This document shows, piece after piece, positions 18,266 through 26,368 of a DNA stretch of 35,931 bases. The DNA is from Synechococcus sp. AG-673-A03 (GTDB lineage Bacteria; Cyanobacteriota; Cyanobacteriia; PCC-6307; Cyanobiaceae). The position numbers and the translations under genes are program-made. The notes under the pieces were generated by a model, which was given only the letters and a program-made list of their open reading frames with translations, was not told the DNA's origin and did not search any database. Location: assembly GCA_003211275.1 (NCBI GenBank), contig QCTE01000015.1:1-35931 (forward strand), in the 5' to 3' direction. Each line of letters opens with the position of its first letter. The first letter of the stretch is position 1.

Positions 18266-19807
18266 TCAGAGTGCGTTTTCGATCACGTTCATGGCTTTGA
18301 GATAGGCCGGTGGTTCATCGACTGTGTCCTGTTCCTCAATGCCGTTGTCATCACGAATCAGGCGGCGGGCGTTATCGGCAATCACGGCATTCACTAACAA
18401 ATCCATCGCTTCAGGCTGGTCAAGATTCTGGAGTGCCTCTGCGTACCTCCGGCTGTGAGTAGGTCGCACCGACTCTTGGCAGTAATTGGAGAGCTCACGG
18501 CTTTCAGTCATCACCGAAAACGCCACATCTTTGGTGGTGGAATTTCCATAAATGGCCATGTAGAGCAGATTCACCATCGATGCGTCGTGCACGGGAATGG
18601 CGTATTTGCGCACGATCTGTGGCCAGTAGCGCAATGACTTGAGACCTTCCAGGCCACCTTTACGCAGGCCTGCCTGCTCGCACCAGTTTTCGAGCTCTTC
18701 CATGGAGTGCGGACAACGCTTTTCGCCCAGCATGTGCTCTGCCAACACCTGACCTGCATGGAAATTTCGGGTCGGTGTGCCGGAAACCGGCAACATCATG
18801 CTGCCGCGCACGTCAGCCACCATGGCGGTGAGTTGCGCAAAAGTGTGATCGCGCACCTTCTCCATATCTCCCCCGCGCACTAAAGCCGCTTCGATCCTCT
18901 GAACGCCATAACCAAGCTCCGTCAGTGCGAAAGGCTGACGGTTGTAAAGCCTTTGGCGATTTCGCCGAGCCATCGAAACCGTTGCCGCTTGGTCCAGGCA
19001 CTGGTCAAGCAGAAGCGTCAGCAGAGTTGGAAGCACACCAGGATTGTCCTGGTGATAGGCGTAGCCAAACCCTGCAAAAACCGATGACATGTTTTTCGCA
19101 GCCTTGATGTATTGCCCCTCAATGTTGTGAACCCCAGCTGAAACCTGAATGTTCGGCGACAGTCGATCCAGCATTCGCGCTCCCAGGAGAGCTGTCAGTG
19201 CATTGGGATGGCAGAAGTTGGCCGTGAAGCTGTCGAGTGGATTGCGCAGGGCGCCATGACGGTGAAAGCCCGAGAAAAAGCCCAGGCTCGGGACTTTTTC
19301 ACACAGCACATATGACTCGTTAATCAGGTTGTCATGGCTGAACGATCCGGCCAGGCAGGCCAGCACCACATGTTGCCGACCCAATTGATCCCGCAGTTGA
19401 ATCGCTTCGATCAGGTCTTCTTCAACATGATTGCTGTTGGCACTGAGCACTACCAGCTCACAGCGTTTGAGCAGGTCAGCCAGGGTGTTGGGCTGACGCA
19501 CACCCTCAACCAGATGGCTGCCCATGCGTTCCATGACCGCAACGTGCTTTGGGTCCATGCCGTCGAGGGCCGACTGCGTGAACGCACCGAGAAGCTCGCG
19601 ATCGGGTCGGGGTGCCAACAGCAGATTCTCTTCGTCCTTCTGCTGCATGGCGCAGTTGTAGGCAAGGGACGCGGGATAGAGCCCCACGCTGTAAAACCCG
19701 ACCTTTCCGGTCTCCAGCTCCCAGACCCGCTGACGCAGCTGATCTCTGTCGAGGCTGGGAGGAAAAAATCCGTTTGAGTTCAACAGTGCTGCAGTGCTGA
19801 GACTCAT
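18266..19807 (-). CDS. long conserved protein, possible Rossmann-type dehydrogenase relative
   Basis: The 513-residue product is soluble and well ordered. The N-terminal part resembles an NAD(P)-type fold without the classical GxGxxG: GKVGFYSVGLYPASLAYNC (about 34-52), then CELVVLSANSNHVEEDLIEA and HVVLACLAGSFSHDN. The C-terminal two thirds is helical, with GVHNIEGQYIKAAKNMSSVF and ALVRGGDMEKVRDHTFAQL, recalling the helical domain of 3-phosphoglycerate-type or glycerol-3-phosphate dehydrogenases. This is an inference from pattern and I do not recognise the protein with certainty. The length and composition argue for a core cyanobacterial gene. Its end lies 24 bases from the convergent ATPase gene. 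Confidence 0.75.
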   Translation of the reverse strand: MSLSTAALLNSNGFFPPSLDRDQLRQRVWELETGKVGFYSVGLYPASLAYNCAMQQKDEENLLLAPRPDRELLGAFTQSALDGMDPKHVAVMERMGSHLVEGVRQPNTLADLLKRCELVVLSANSNHVEEDLIEAIQLRDQLGRQHVVLACLAGSFSHDNLINESYVLCEKVPSLGFFSGFHRHGALRNPLDSFTANFCHPNALTALLGARMLDRLSPNIQVSAGVHNIEGQYIKAAKNMSSVFAGFGYAYHQDNPGVLPTLLTLLLDQCLDQAATVSMARRNRQRLYNRQPFALTELGYGVQRIEAALVRGGDMEKVRDHTFAQLTAMVADVRGSMMLPVSGTPTRNFHAGQVLAEHMLGEKRCPHSMEELENWCEQAGLRKGGLEGLKSLRYWPQIVRKYAIPVHDASMVNLLYMAIYGNSTTKDVAFSVMTESRELSNYCQESVRPTHSRRYAEALQNLDQPEAMDLLVNAVIADNARRLIRDDNGIEEQDTVDEPPAYLKAMNVIENAL

Positions 19808-19832
19808 TGCAATGAAGGGGAGGATGAGGTGA

Positions 19833-20048
19833 ACAAAGGATGGAAAGCTTGGGCTGGCAGCCGAGTTACACCGCTGTCTTCGGCAGATTCATGAGTTCGA
19901 AGCAAACCGTCGGATCAACCTGTTCAACCTCAGCATTGATCCATTATCTGCTCTTAGGTCAGACGGGGCTTCGCTAACGCTGCAGGGACGATGGCTGAAA
20001 ACACCAGCCGACAATCTCGTGGACCATGTTCGTGAATGGTTTGTCTGA
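19833..20048 (+). pseudogene. protein-like reading frame without a normal start codon
   Basis: Directly after an in-frame TGA (19830-19832) there are 71 open codons ending at TGA 20046-20048. The product looks like a real protein: LGLAAELHRCLRQIHEFEAN, then RRINLFNLSIDPLSALRSDG and SLTLQGRWLKTPADNLVDHV. There is no ATG, GTG or TTG before residue 60 or so, so either translation begins in another frame upstream (the ATG at 19840 is one base out), an unusual start such as CTG at 19854 is used, or the gene is broken. Other frames here give nothing comparable. Confidence 0.5.
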
Positions 20049-20223
20049 CGACAGATGGATGAATCGATTGGTGGAATGTGCATCATTGAAGACTGAAACT
20101 GCGTTGACAATCAGTTGCTGTGCGTCAGACAGCTCCAGAGAATGTTGCTTTTGTTCGAGCGATCATGGTGTTGATGGTTTACCTTTATTTCAAGCCTTAT
20201 TTCTTTTGTTTAGATTCTGAGCG

Positions 20224-20481
20224 ATGAATAGCCTGGAAATGGAAAATGAAATTCGTGTTCTGCTCGGAAGTGGAGAGATTGGAGCTTTGGAAGGTCTTTT
20301 GGTGGATTCGGCGGATTGGGGCGTGAATATCAGAATGACATTAAATGAAAATTTTGTTGAAGTTGACTTAATTAAAAACTGGGATGGATTTGAGATGATA
20401 TTACTTGATGATCAGGATAGAAATTCTGTCCAAATTGATGAGCTCAAGGATATCCTTCAGGTTTTAAAAAGTCACTATTAA
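20224..20481 (+). CDS. small acidic protein of unknown function
   Basis: The 85-residue product starts MNSLEMENEIRVLLGSGEIG and looks like a small alpha/beta protein with a strand-rich middle (VNIRMTLNENFVEVDLIKNW, GFEMILLDDQD) and a C-terminal helix (IDELKDILQVLKSH). No signal peptide or membrane span. It is AT-richer than its neighbours. Its stop codon overlaps that of the converging SemiSWEET gene by 4 bases. No family recognised. Confidence 0.65.
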   Translation: MNSLEMENEIRVLLGSGEIGALEGLLVDSADWGVNIRMTLNENFVEVDLIKNWDGFEMILLDDQDRNSVQIDELKDILQVLKSHY

Positions 20482-20774
20482 TCCTCTGCTGACATTGCAT
20501 TGCTTTCGTTTTCGAAGGTAAACTTCATTGCCAAGATTGCTAGGTTAAGTGTCAATGTGAACGCATTTGCGATCATTACCGGTTTGGCGTCTGTCTGATA
20601 CCCATAAATCACCCAGCAAAAACAGCCTGTGCTGAACGTGAGCAGCAAAGCATAAGAAACGTCTTTAGCAGATCGCGTTTTCCATGTTTTGATCACTTGT
20701 GGCAGAAATGCGATTGTTGAAAGTGTTGCTGCTGCGAAGCCGAATAGTTCAGGCGAACTCAAATCTAATGTCAT
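20478..20774 (-). CDS. SemiSWEET-type sugar transporter (PQ-loop/MtN3)
   Basis: SemiSWEETs are 3-helix half-transporters that dimerise to move sugars passively across the membrane. The 98-residue protein has membrane segments at about 10-28, 42-62 and 66-88, and the PQ motif in LSTIAFLPQVIKTWKTRSA, followed by VSYALLLTFSTGCFCWVIYG, which is characteristic. The frame extends to 20849, but the ATG at 20774 gives the usual family length and starts just before the first membrane helix. It converges with a small gene, the stop codons overlapping by 4 bases. A glutathione S-transferase remnant lies on the other side. Confidence 0.85.
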   Translation of the reverse strand: MTLDLSSPELFGFAAATLSTIAFLPQVIKTWKTRSAKDVSYALLLTFSTGCFCWVIYGYQTDAKPVMIANAFTLTLNLAILAMKFTFENESNAMSAED

Positions 20775-20963
20775 ATGAAAATGTTCACTGATCAATGTTG
20801 AAGCTTCGATGATAGCTGAATTGTCTAAATGTTTGAAGCCTAAGAACACGGAATCACAGGATCGGTTTTTGTCAAGACATCTTCAGAACTGATGGCGATC
20901 TTTTAGGCAGCTTGAATCTGGCCTAGCCCGTTACCAGCATTCATCCGCAAGTGATGTGATCAA

Positions 20964-21548
20964 GTGGCTTTGAAGCTCTTAGGTGGTCCAAGAACAAGAG
21001 CAAGCATGCCCCGCTGGTTCATGGAAGAGAAAGCGATCAACGATGAACTGGTTGACCTGGACCTGCAGTCAAATCAGCATCGCCATGCTGATTTACTTGG
21101 CACCAACCTATTTGGAAAGCTTCCTGCTTTGATCGATAGTGATGTCCTGCTTGAGGTTGGATCTCCACTCAAGTTGTTCGAAAGTGGTTCAATCCTTTTG
21201 CATCTTGCCGAGACTTATAGCGGCGATGTCATTACTCCCTCGCAGTGTGCCTTGACCAGCCATTGGGTGTTGTTCGCTAACGCAACCCTTTCCATTGCAT
21301 GATTCGTTCCCTCCAGTCGTGATCGTGAATTTCCACGACTCATGGAGGTGCTCAATCGTCAACTGGATCCTGAGTGCGCTGTCATTGTTTTTCCAGAGCT
21401 TGATCTCAGCCCCTATCCAGTGATTCAGGCTGTGATAAAGCGCACCCACCTCCGGCCTGCCTTCAGGTTGGTCATGGGTTTTGACCGAAGTCTGATACTC
21501 GTTCCGCCGTTCGCTGATTGGCGATTCAATCGCTGCATGGGAGGGTGA
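20964..21548 (+). pseudogene. decayed glutathione S-transferase gene
   Basis: From a GTG at 20964 the frame encodes a GST thioredoxin-like N-domain: GGPRTRASMPRWFMEEK, LFGKLPALID, and the glutathione-binding SPLKLFESGSILLHLAETY. The frame stops at TGA 21300-21302 after ATLSIA. It resumes in the same frame with FVPSSRDREFPRLMEVLNRQ, the expected continuation of the helical C-domain. A second lesion follows: LDPECAVIVFPELDLSPYP lacks roughly 20-25 residues that family members have between the ADC-like and FFPELDLSPYP segments, an in-frame deletion. The last residues (after VMGFDRSL) also look scrambled. This points to loss of function by at least one nonsense and one deletion event. Confidence 0.8.
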
Positions 21549-21567
21549 GAACCAAGCTCGCGACAGC

Positions 21568-22782
21568 ATGGTTGGGATGGATCTCGCTTCACTGCATCAG
21601 GAACTCGTCGCTAGTCCAGACCTTTTAATCGTGCAGGACCTTGATGGGGTCTGCATACCTCTGGTGAAGGATCCACTCACCCGCAGCCTTTCTGCAGGTT
21701 ATGTGCATGCCGCTGCCCGATTACGTGGCAGTTTTGTCGTTCTCACCAATGGCGAACACGAAGGTCATCGCGGCGTGAATCGCCTCGTTGAGAAAGCAAT
21801 CGGTGACAGCGAAAAGGCCCGAAGTCAAGGCCTCTATCTCCCCGGGCTCGCTGCCGGTGGTGTGCAGCTGCAGGATGAATTCGGCAACGTCACGCATCCA
21901 GGAGTCAGTGAGGCTGAAATCAGATTCCTGGCATCGGTTCCCGGGCGGATGAAGGCACTGATGTGTTCCATGCTCCCTGCCTGGATGCCGGAATTGAGCG
22001 ATCAGGAGCTATCCCTTGAGGTTGATCTGGCGGTTCTAGACACTCAGCTCTCACCAACCATCAATCTCAACCACCTGTTCAGTCGAATGCCTGATGATGT
22101 CGACCGTCAGCGTCAATTGCAGTTGATGCTGGAGTCGCTGATGCAGCAACTCATGACGATGGCCGTGTCCGAAGGGCTTCACGACTCCTTCTTTCTGCAT
22201 GTTGCGCCGAATCTCGGGCGTGACCCCCTTGGCTGTGAACGGCTCAAGCCTGCCGTGAAGGGGGACGTCGGCAGTACCGATATCCAGTTCATGTTGCGAG
22301 GAGCCATCAAGGAAGCGGGATTGCTGGTGTTGATCAATCGCCACATCGCAGCATGCACAGGTACGGCACCTCTCGGTGAAGAGTTCAACGTCAGAACCGC
22401 ACCCAGTGACCACGAAGCGCTGCTGGCTCTCTGCAAGCAACGGATACCTCCTGAACAGATGCCTCACCTCGTCGGCGTTGGTGACACGGTCACCTCAACG
22501 ATCAATCCCTCTGGAGAAGGCTGGTTGAGAGGAGGCAGTGATCGAGGCTTTCTCACTCTCCTTCAGGAACTCGGGGCCAGCTTTGGCCGTCCAAACCGGG
22601 TTGTGCTCGTCGACAGCAGTGGCGGAGAGGTTGACCGACCGTCATTGGCCGATGGCTCGCTTGCTGGGATCAGTGACCCTGAAGACCCTCTGCATTTCGA
22701 TGTCTGCATTCCTGGCGGTCCTGAGGCCTATGTGAATTGGTTCATCGGTTTGTCGGAAGCTCGGACCAAGCGCACACCCTGA
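21568..22782 (+). CDS. stpA: glucosylglycerol-3-phosphate phosphatase
   Basis: StpA (GgpP) removes the phosphate from glucosylglycerol phosphate, the last step in making the salt-protection solute glucosylglycerol. The 404-residue protein has the HAD-like nucleophile motif VQDLDGVCIPLVKDP (Asp24, Asp26), a second motif VVLTNGEHEGHRG, and near the end the acidic loop GVGDTVTSTINPSGEG. The family phrases GSTDIQFMLRGAIKEAG and FNVRTAPSDHEALL are also recognisable. The first ATG of the frame is used; Met4 is an alternative. The partner synthase ggpS is not in the window. The gene follows the GST remnant by 19 bases. Confidence 0.9.
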   Translation: MVGMDLASLHQELVASPDLLIVQDLDGVCIPLVKDPLTRSLSAGYVHAAARLRGSFVVLTNGEHEGHRGVNRLVEKAIGDSEKARSQGLYLPGLAAGGVQLQDEFGNVTHPGVSEAEIRFLASVPGRMKALMCSMLPAWMPELSDQELSLEVDLAVLDTQLSPTINLNHLFSRMPDDVDRQRQLQLMLESLMQQLMTMAVSEGLHDSFFLHVAPNLGRDPLGCERLKPAVKGDVGSTDIQFMLRGAIKEAGLLVLINRHIAACTGTAPLGEEFNVRTAPSDHEALLALCKQRIPPEQMPHLVGVGDTVTSTINPSGEGWLRGGSDRGFLTLLQELGASFGRPNRVVLVDSSGGEVDRPSLADGSLAGISDPEDPLHFDVCIPGGPEAYVNWFIGLSEARTKRTP

Positions 22783-22899
22783 AACGCCTTTGTCAGATTG
22801 AACACGGTGTGAGCTGTTGGTTGAACAGTCCTTTCCCTCACTCTGTGGGTCTTTCGCCAGAATTCCAACAGGTCACGGCTTACAGATCGCTCCCCGACG

Positions 22900-23853
22900 T
22901 TGACATCAACCTTTCCCGAAACACTGAGGTTCCCCCCCGTTAGCCGAGCCAGGTTGACCACCCTGCAGGTCAACCTCGGCTATCGCTGCAATCAGAGCTG
23001 CAGTCACTGTCATGTGAATGCCGGCCCTTGGAGGAAGGAAATGATGGCTGACGAGCTGATTGATCTGATCCCTGAGGTGCTCGCCCGTCTTGATCTTCGC
23101 TGTCTGGATCTCACCGGCGGTGCACCGGAATTGCATCCTCAGTTTCGTGAGCTTGTTGCGGCGGCCAGGTCTCTTGGCGTGGAGGTGATTGATCGCTGCA
23201 ACCTCACGATCCTCAGCGAACCCGGACATCAGGATCTTGCTGAATTCCTGGCGGTGATGGGTGTGAGGGTGGTTGCCTCTCTGCCCTGTTACGAACAGGA
23301 GAGGGTGGATCTACAGAGAGGCCAGGGCGTCTATGAGCGCAGCATTGCTGGTCTGAAGCAGTTGAATCAGTTGGGATATGCCCAACCCGGATCACCTTTG
23401 CAACTGGATCTGGTGTTCAACCCTTCAGGTCCTTCTCTTCCACCGGCTCAGGAGCCCCTTGAGGCCCAATACCGGCAGGCCTTGTCGTCAAGCCACGGAA
23501 TTACGTTCTCGCACCTGCTCACGATCACCAACATGCCGATTCAGCGGTTCGCGCGAGATTTGCAGCATCAGGGTCAGCTCGAGCCTTACCAGCAGATCTT
23601 GCGTGAGGCACACCGACCAGAAAACATCCCTGCGGTCATGTGCCGAAGCCTGATCAGCGTGAGCTGGACCGGAGCCCTGTATGACTGCGATTTCAATCAG
23701 CAGTTGAATCTTGCATCCAACTCTGGCCCGCGAGTGCTCGCTGATCTACTCATTGCTGCGGATGGACTGATGGATCAACCGATTGCGGTCGCAGACCATT
23801 GCTTTGGGTGTACAGCTGGCAATGGATCCAGCTGCGGTGGTTCGCTCAGTTGA
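22900..23853 (+). CDS. arsS: ArsS, arsenosugar-biosynthesis radical SAM protein
   Basis: ArsS is a radical S-adenosylmethionine enzyme thought to attach the adenosyl-derived group to dimethylarsenic during arsenosugar synthesis. The [4Fe-4S] motif is CNQSCSHCH (Cys30, Cys34, Cys37). Further family features are LDLTGGAPELHPQFRELV, DRCNLTILSEPG, VMCRSLISVSWTGALYDCDF and the C-terminal cysteine cluster CFGCTAGNGSSCGG. The frame has no ATG near the front, so the TTG at 22900 is the likeliest start; the ORF is open back to a TGA at 22822. Length 317 is normal. It overlaps the converging sepF-like gene by 8 bases. No arsM is visible nearby. Confidence 0.9.
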   Translation: MTSTFPETLRFPPVSRARLTTLQVNLGYRCNQSCSHCHVNAGPWRKEMMADELIDLIPEVLARLDLRCLDLTGGAPELHPQFRELVAAARSLGVEVIDRCNLTILSEPGHQDLAEFLAVMGVRVVASLPCYEQERVDLQRGQGVYERSIAGLKQLNQLGYAQPGSPLQLDLVFNPSGPSLPPAQEPLEAQYRQALSSSHGITFSHLLTITNMPIQRFARDLQHQGQLEPYQQILREAHRPENIPAVMCRSLISVSWTGALYDCDFNQQLNLASNSGPRVLADLLIAADGLMDQPIAVADHCFGCTAGNGSSCGGSLS

Positions 23854-24106
23854 GCGTCACCTGCACGCCAGCTGGCGTGAACAGGAACACATTCTCACCG
23901 ATCCGATGTTCCTCACCGTCGACGGCCTTCACACCACCGGACACGAAATCAGCGGTGCGTTGTGCCTGGGCGATCTCCATGGACGTGAGATCAAGGACCA
24001 CCGTTTTCTGACTGCGAACAGCCAGAACAGCTGCCATCCCTTCCGTCACGTCTTGCGGGCGGATCACAAGCAGTTCCCGTAAATGCTCTGGAGTGAATTG
24101 ATTCAT
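23846..24106 (-). CDS. mini SepF-like protein
   Basis: The 86-residue protein consists of little more than the SepF/YlmF core fold: VTEGMAAVLAVRSQKTVVLD, LTSMEIAQAQRTADFVSGGV, then NVFLFTPAGVQV. Full SepF, an FtsZ-binding cell-division protein, has about 150-190 residues with an N-terminal membrane-binding helix and a linker, both missing here. The frame extends to 24145, but ATG 24106 gives the natural start. It could be a second, soluble SepF paralogue or a regulator; the main sepF should be elsewhere. It overlaps the converging arsS by 8 bases. Confidence 0.75.
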   Translation of the reverse strand: MNQFTPEHLRELLVIRPQDVTEGMAAVLAVRSQKTVVLDLTSMEIAQAQRTADFVSGGVKAVDGEEHRIGENVFLFTPAGVQVTLN

Positions 24107-24161
24107 TACTCTCAGCCTGGCGAGGCTGGAGGAATGTCGCAGCAACCGTCACCATGCAGAG

Positions 24162-24626
24162 ATGACTAAATCTTCCTCACCTGATTCGGCGCCGGCTCAC
24201 TGCGGCAGTAAGCCCAAGCGCTTGGCTGTGGGAATTGCTCCACTCGGCACTGTTTCGATCGGAATCGTCCCGATGGGCGTGATCTGTATCGGCATCGTTC
24301 CGATGGGGGTGGTGTCCATCGGTGTGGTGGCCATGGGCGTGATCAATCTCTCGATTGTGGGCATGGGACTGCTGGCAATCGGAGCCAACACCATGGGGGT
24401 CTGGACGGTTGGACCGATGAGCATGGGTTTGGTCCAGATCGGCGGGCGCGGCAGCCATAACCACAACAGCCACGCTCAGGCTGAGTCAGAGGACGATCCA
24501 CGCTTCTTGGCCTTCCCAACGAAGGCTGAAGCTGAAGCACAGGCCAAGCTGATTGGCTGTGAGGGAGTCCACCAGATGGGCAGTCACTGGATGGCTTGTT
24601 CCGAGCATTCAACGGGCCATCACTAG
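24162..24626 (+). CDS. pentapeptide-period repeat protein with DUF3721-like tail
   Basis: The 154-residue protein has three parts. Residues about 1-20 are a polar lead. Residues about 22-95 form a perfect 5-residue periodicity with Gly after a hydrophobic residue (IGIVP MGVIC IGIVP MGVVS and so on), suggesting a compact beta-solenoid or a Gly-rich membrane-associated stack. Residues about 113-150 (FPTKAEAEAQAKLIGCEG, then HQMGSHWMACSEH) match the short DUF3721-like motif with conserved GCxGxHxMGxxWMxC. The tail has Cys and His residues that may bind metal. It starts 56 bases from the divergent mini-SepF gene and faces a Fur-family regulator. Function unknown. Confidence 0.75.
   Translation: MTKSSSPDSAPAHCGSKPKRLAVGIAPLGTVSIGIVPMGVICIGIVPMGVVSIGVVAMGVINLSIVGMGLLAIGANTMGVWTVGPMSMGLVQIGGRGSHNHNSHAQAESEDDPRFLAFPTKAEAEAQAKLIGCEGVHQMGSHWMACSEHSTGHH
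24228..24447 (+). repeat. 30-base tandem repeat within the pentapeptide-period gene
   Basis: About seven units of exactly 30 bases, each encoding ten residues, begin near 24228, 24258, 24288, 24318, 24348, 24378, 24408 and 24438. Four of them start with ATCGG. Units have diverged to different degrees, so the array is old and maintained by selection on the protein, with the 24258 and 24288 units the most alike. Confidence 0.8.
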
Positions 24627-24637
24627 AAAGCCCTTAA

Positions 24638-25090
24638 TCAGCGGCATGCTGGGCAGATGCCACGCACATTCAGGCTGGAATCGATCAGTTCAAAATCGAA
24701 TTGCTTGCAGGCATCACGCCCTGCCTGAAGCACCGGCTCATTTTCAAATTCTTCCGTACGGCCGCAGCGCACGCAGACAAGGTGATGGTGGTGAATGTGT
24801 TCTTCATCCGCCAGCTCGAAACGACTTCCTCCATCTCGAAGTTCCAGCTCCTGAAGAAAATCCATCTCCACCAACAACCGCAGGGTGCGGTAGATGGTTG
24901 CCAGCGAGACCTTGGACTGATTGTCGACAAGCTGACGGTGGACCTCTTCTGCACTGAGATGACTGCCGCTGCCGATTTGTTCGAACAGGTCCAGCACCAA
25001 TCGCCTCTGCGGCGTCATCCGTCGCCCTTCTTGGTGCAGCCCCTTCTTCAGAGTTCCGGTCGCTTCAGCAGAAGAGGTTGCAGGCGACAT
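24638..25090 (-). CDS. Fur-family metalloregulator
   Basis: The 150-residue protein has a winged-helix DNA-binding half (MTPQRRLVLDLFEQIGSGSH, then VSLATIYRTLRLLVEMDFLQ) and a metal-binding half (HIHHHHLVCVRCGRTEEF) with a C-terminal CPAC. Two CxxC pairs for a structural zinc and the His cluster are as in Fur, Zur and PerR; which metal is sensed cannot be decided here. A TTG at 25114 opens the frame, but the ATG at 25090 is the better start and puts a perfect palindrome in front. The regulated targets are unknown; the DUF3721-like gene converges on it. Confidence 0.9.
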   Translation of the reverse strand: MSPATSSAEATGTLKKGLHQEGRRMTPQRRLVLDLFEQIGSGSHLSAEEVHRQLVDNQSKVSLATIYRTLRLLVEMDFLQELELRDGGSRFELADEEHIHHHHLVCVRCGRTEEFENEPVLQAGRDACKQFDFELIDSSLNVRGICPACR

Positions 25091-25108
25091 GCAAACGGAA
25101 TGCGTGTT

Positions 25109-25132
25109 TCTCAATAGTACGCACTATTGAGA
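25109..25132. promoter_or_regulatory. perfect palindrome, candidate operator of the Fur-family gene
   Basis: Two 10-base arms, TCTCAATAGT (25109-25118) and ACTATTGAGA (25123-25132), flank a 4-base spacer ACGC. The site ends 19 bases upstream of the regulator's ATG at 25090. It is the right place for autoregulation. The sequence does not match the Fur box (GATAATGATAATCATTATC) and is only loosely like PerR boxes, so the binding protein is an inference. Confidence 0.6.
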
Positions 25133-25358
25133 GTCATCACCAGTGCTCGTTGACGAGTTGTTTTCTCCTTTGGCTGGTCGTGAGCGTCACTTCTGATACG
25201 AATCACAAGTCCAGCTCGGACCTCAATCGCCAATTGGTGCATTTTTGGGACCGATCTTTGCGGATGCTCATGCCGATTGATCTGACATCAGCCTTAACAA
25301 GCCTCAACAGCCTGCCGAGGTTCAAGCCGGCAAACCCGATAGGCTGACTTGACGTTCG

Positions 25359-25604
25359 ATGAAAAGAGTGTCGGTCTCCTGGTCGGTGCTAATGCGCTTC
25401 GTCGCGAGCGGCCTTTTCCTGTTGGCTCATGGACTGCTGGTGCTTGAGCACATCGCACTGGGAACAGCACTGCACGGCGTAGCCGAAGTCTTTCTGGCTC
25501 CCTGGGCGCTGCGTCACCGTGCCTGGGACCTGATTGTGATTGGGTTGATTTTCTGCGTGTTTGACCTCTGGGGAACCCTGAGATTGATCAATGTGCTGGG
25601 TTGA
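25359..25604 (+). CDS. small membrane protein of unknown function
   Basis: The 81-residue product has two or possibly three hydrophobic segments (SGLFLLAHGLLVLEHIALGT and DLIVIGLIFCVFDLWGTLRL). The ATG at 25359 is used; Met12 is an alternative. Aromatic and charged residues flank the spans (HRAWD). No family is recognised. It overlaps the end of the next, converging gene by 17 bases, which argues that both gene ends are real. The 227 bases upstream look like a promoter-bearing spacer. Confidence 0.65.
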   Translation: MKRVSVSWSVLMRFVASGLFLLAHGLLVLEHIALGTALHGVAEVFLAPWALRHRAWDLIVIGLIFCVFDLWGTLRLINVLG

Positions 25605-25953
25605 GCGTTACAGATTCCATCCACCAACGGGCCACTCGTCCAGCTTGGTGGGGTTGACGCGCTGGCACCGTGACCACTACGAGCCGCTTGTTGCTGCGTT
25701 GGTAGTCGTAGCGGCAGTATCCAACACCCGTCCCTGAGCAAGACGCCAGTGACGACAGTTGATTGCCCGCCAGCTTCTGCTCAAAGGTCTGTACTTGTCC
25801 TTCAGGAGCCGGATTCCAGCCTGTTGAAGTCAAGGTTTGGTCGACATCCAAAATCGATTGCCCTGCCTGCAATTCAGGTGGACGTTGCTCCGCTTTGAGA
25901 TCAACCCAGATACCGGACATGATGAGTCCGGAAATAACCAGCAGCCAGCGCAT
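25588..25953 (-). CDS. exported protein of unknown function
   Basis: The frame is open to 26196, but upstream residues look like spacer, and the ATG at 25953 begins a good signal sequence (MRWLLVISGLIMSGIWVDLK). ATGs at 25977 and 25983 are alternatives. The mature part of about 100 residues has Cys pairs (LASCSGTGVGYCRYDY) and ends with a basic section (RLVVVTVPARQPHQAGRVAR). It is likely periplasmic. No family recognised. It overlaps the converging small membrane gene by 17 bases. Confidence 0.6.
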   Translation of the reverse strand: MRWLLVISGLIMSGIWVDLKAEQRPPELQAGQSILDVDQTLTSTGWNPAPEGQVQTFEQKLAGNQLSSLASCSGTGVGYCRYDYQRSNKRLVVVTVPARQPHQAGRVARWWMESVTLNPAH

Positions 25954-26368
25954 AACCGAGCCCGTTTCCTCAGGCATAGCCATGGATCTGCTTCGAATGC
26001 CACGCTTCAGCGTGGATCCTGCTCGGCCTCTCTGGCTCCAACGACCAGAGCAGCGAAAAACGGCAGAACCGCAAGGGCTGTGAGAATTTCCACCAGTGAT
26101 CTTCGAGTTAGAGGAAGCTTGCGGTGTGTAACGAACTGCTGTGGTTTCAACAGTTACCAGGGGAATTACAACCCACAGCACCCCCTCGTTGTTCAACGGC
26201 TCGAATTAGCAAAAACAATTAGAACGAGAGAATGATTGTCAGATCTAATCCTTGGTCGAAAGGCAGATCATGAAACGTGAAAACTGTAGTGAACATCAAA
26301 ATGATGTCGTGTGAGTATCTCTAAAGGCTTTTTATTGAATCAGCCCATTGATGTGGAGGTTTGAATAA
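25954..26368. other. intergenic region
   Basis: About 415 bases without a supported gene. It holds the 5' region of the exported-protein gene (left) and the 3' region of the ROK kinase gene (right). A 14-codon frame at 26269 begins MKRENCSEHQN and is too short to support. No terminator hairpin is obvious. Confidence 0.5.

Noticed and set aside
24222-24450. CRISPR array
   Set aside because: The 30-base periodic units have no unique spacers and lie in a coding region. No cas gene is in the window.
24177-24473. His/Asp-rich antisense frame in the repeat region
   Set aside because: It is the complement of a 30-base repeat that encodes the real protein; its regularity is a by-product.
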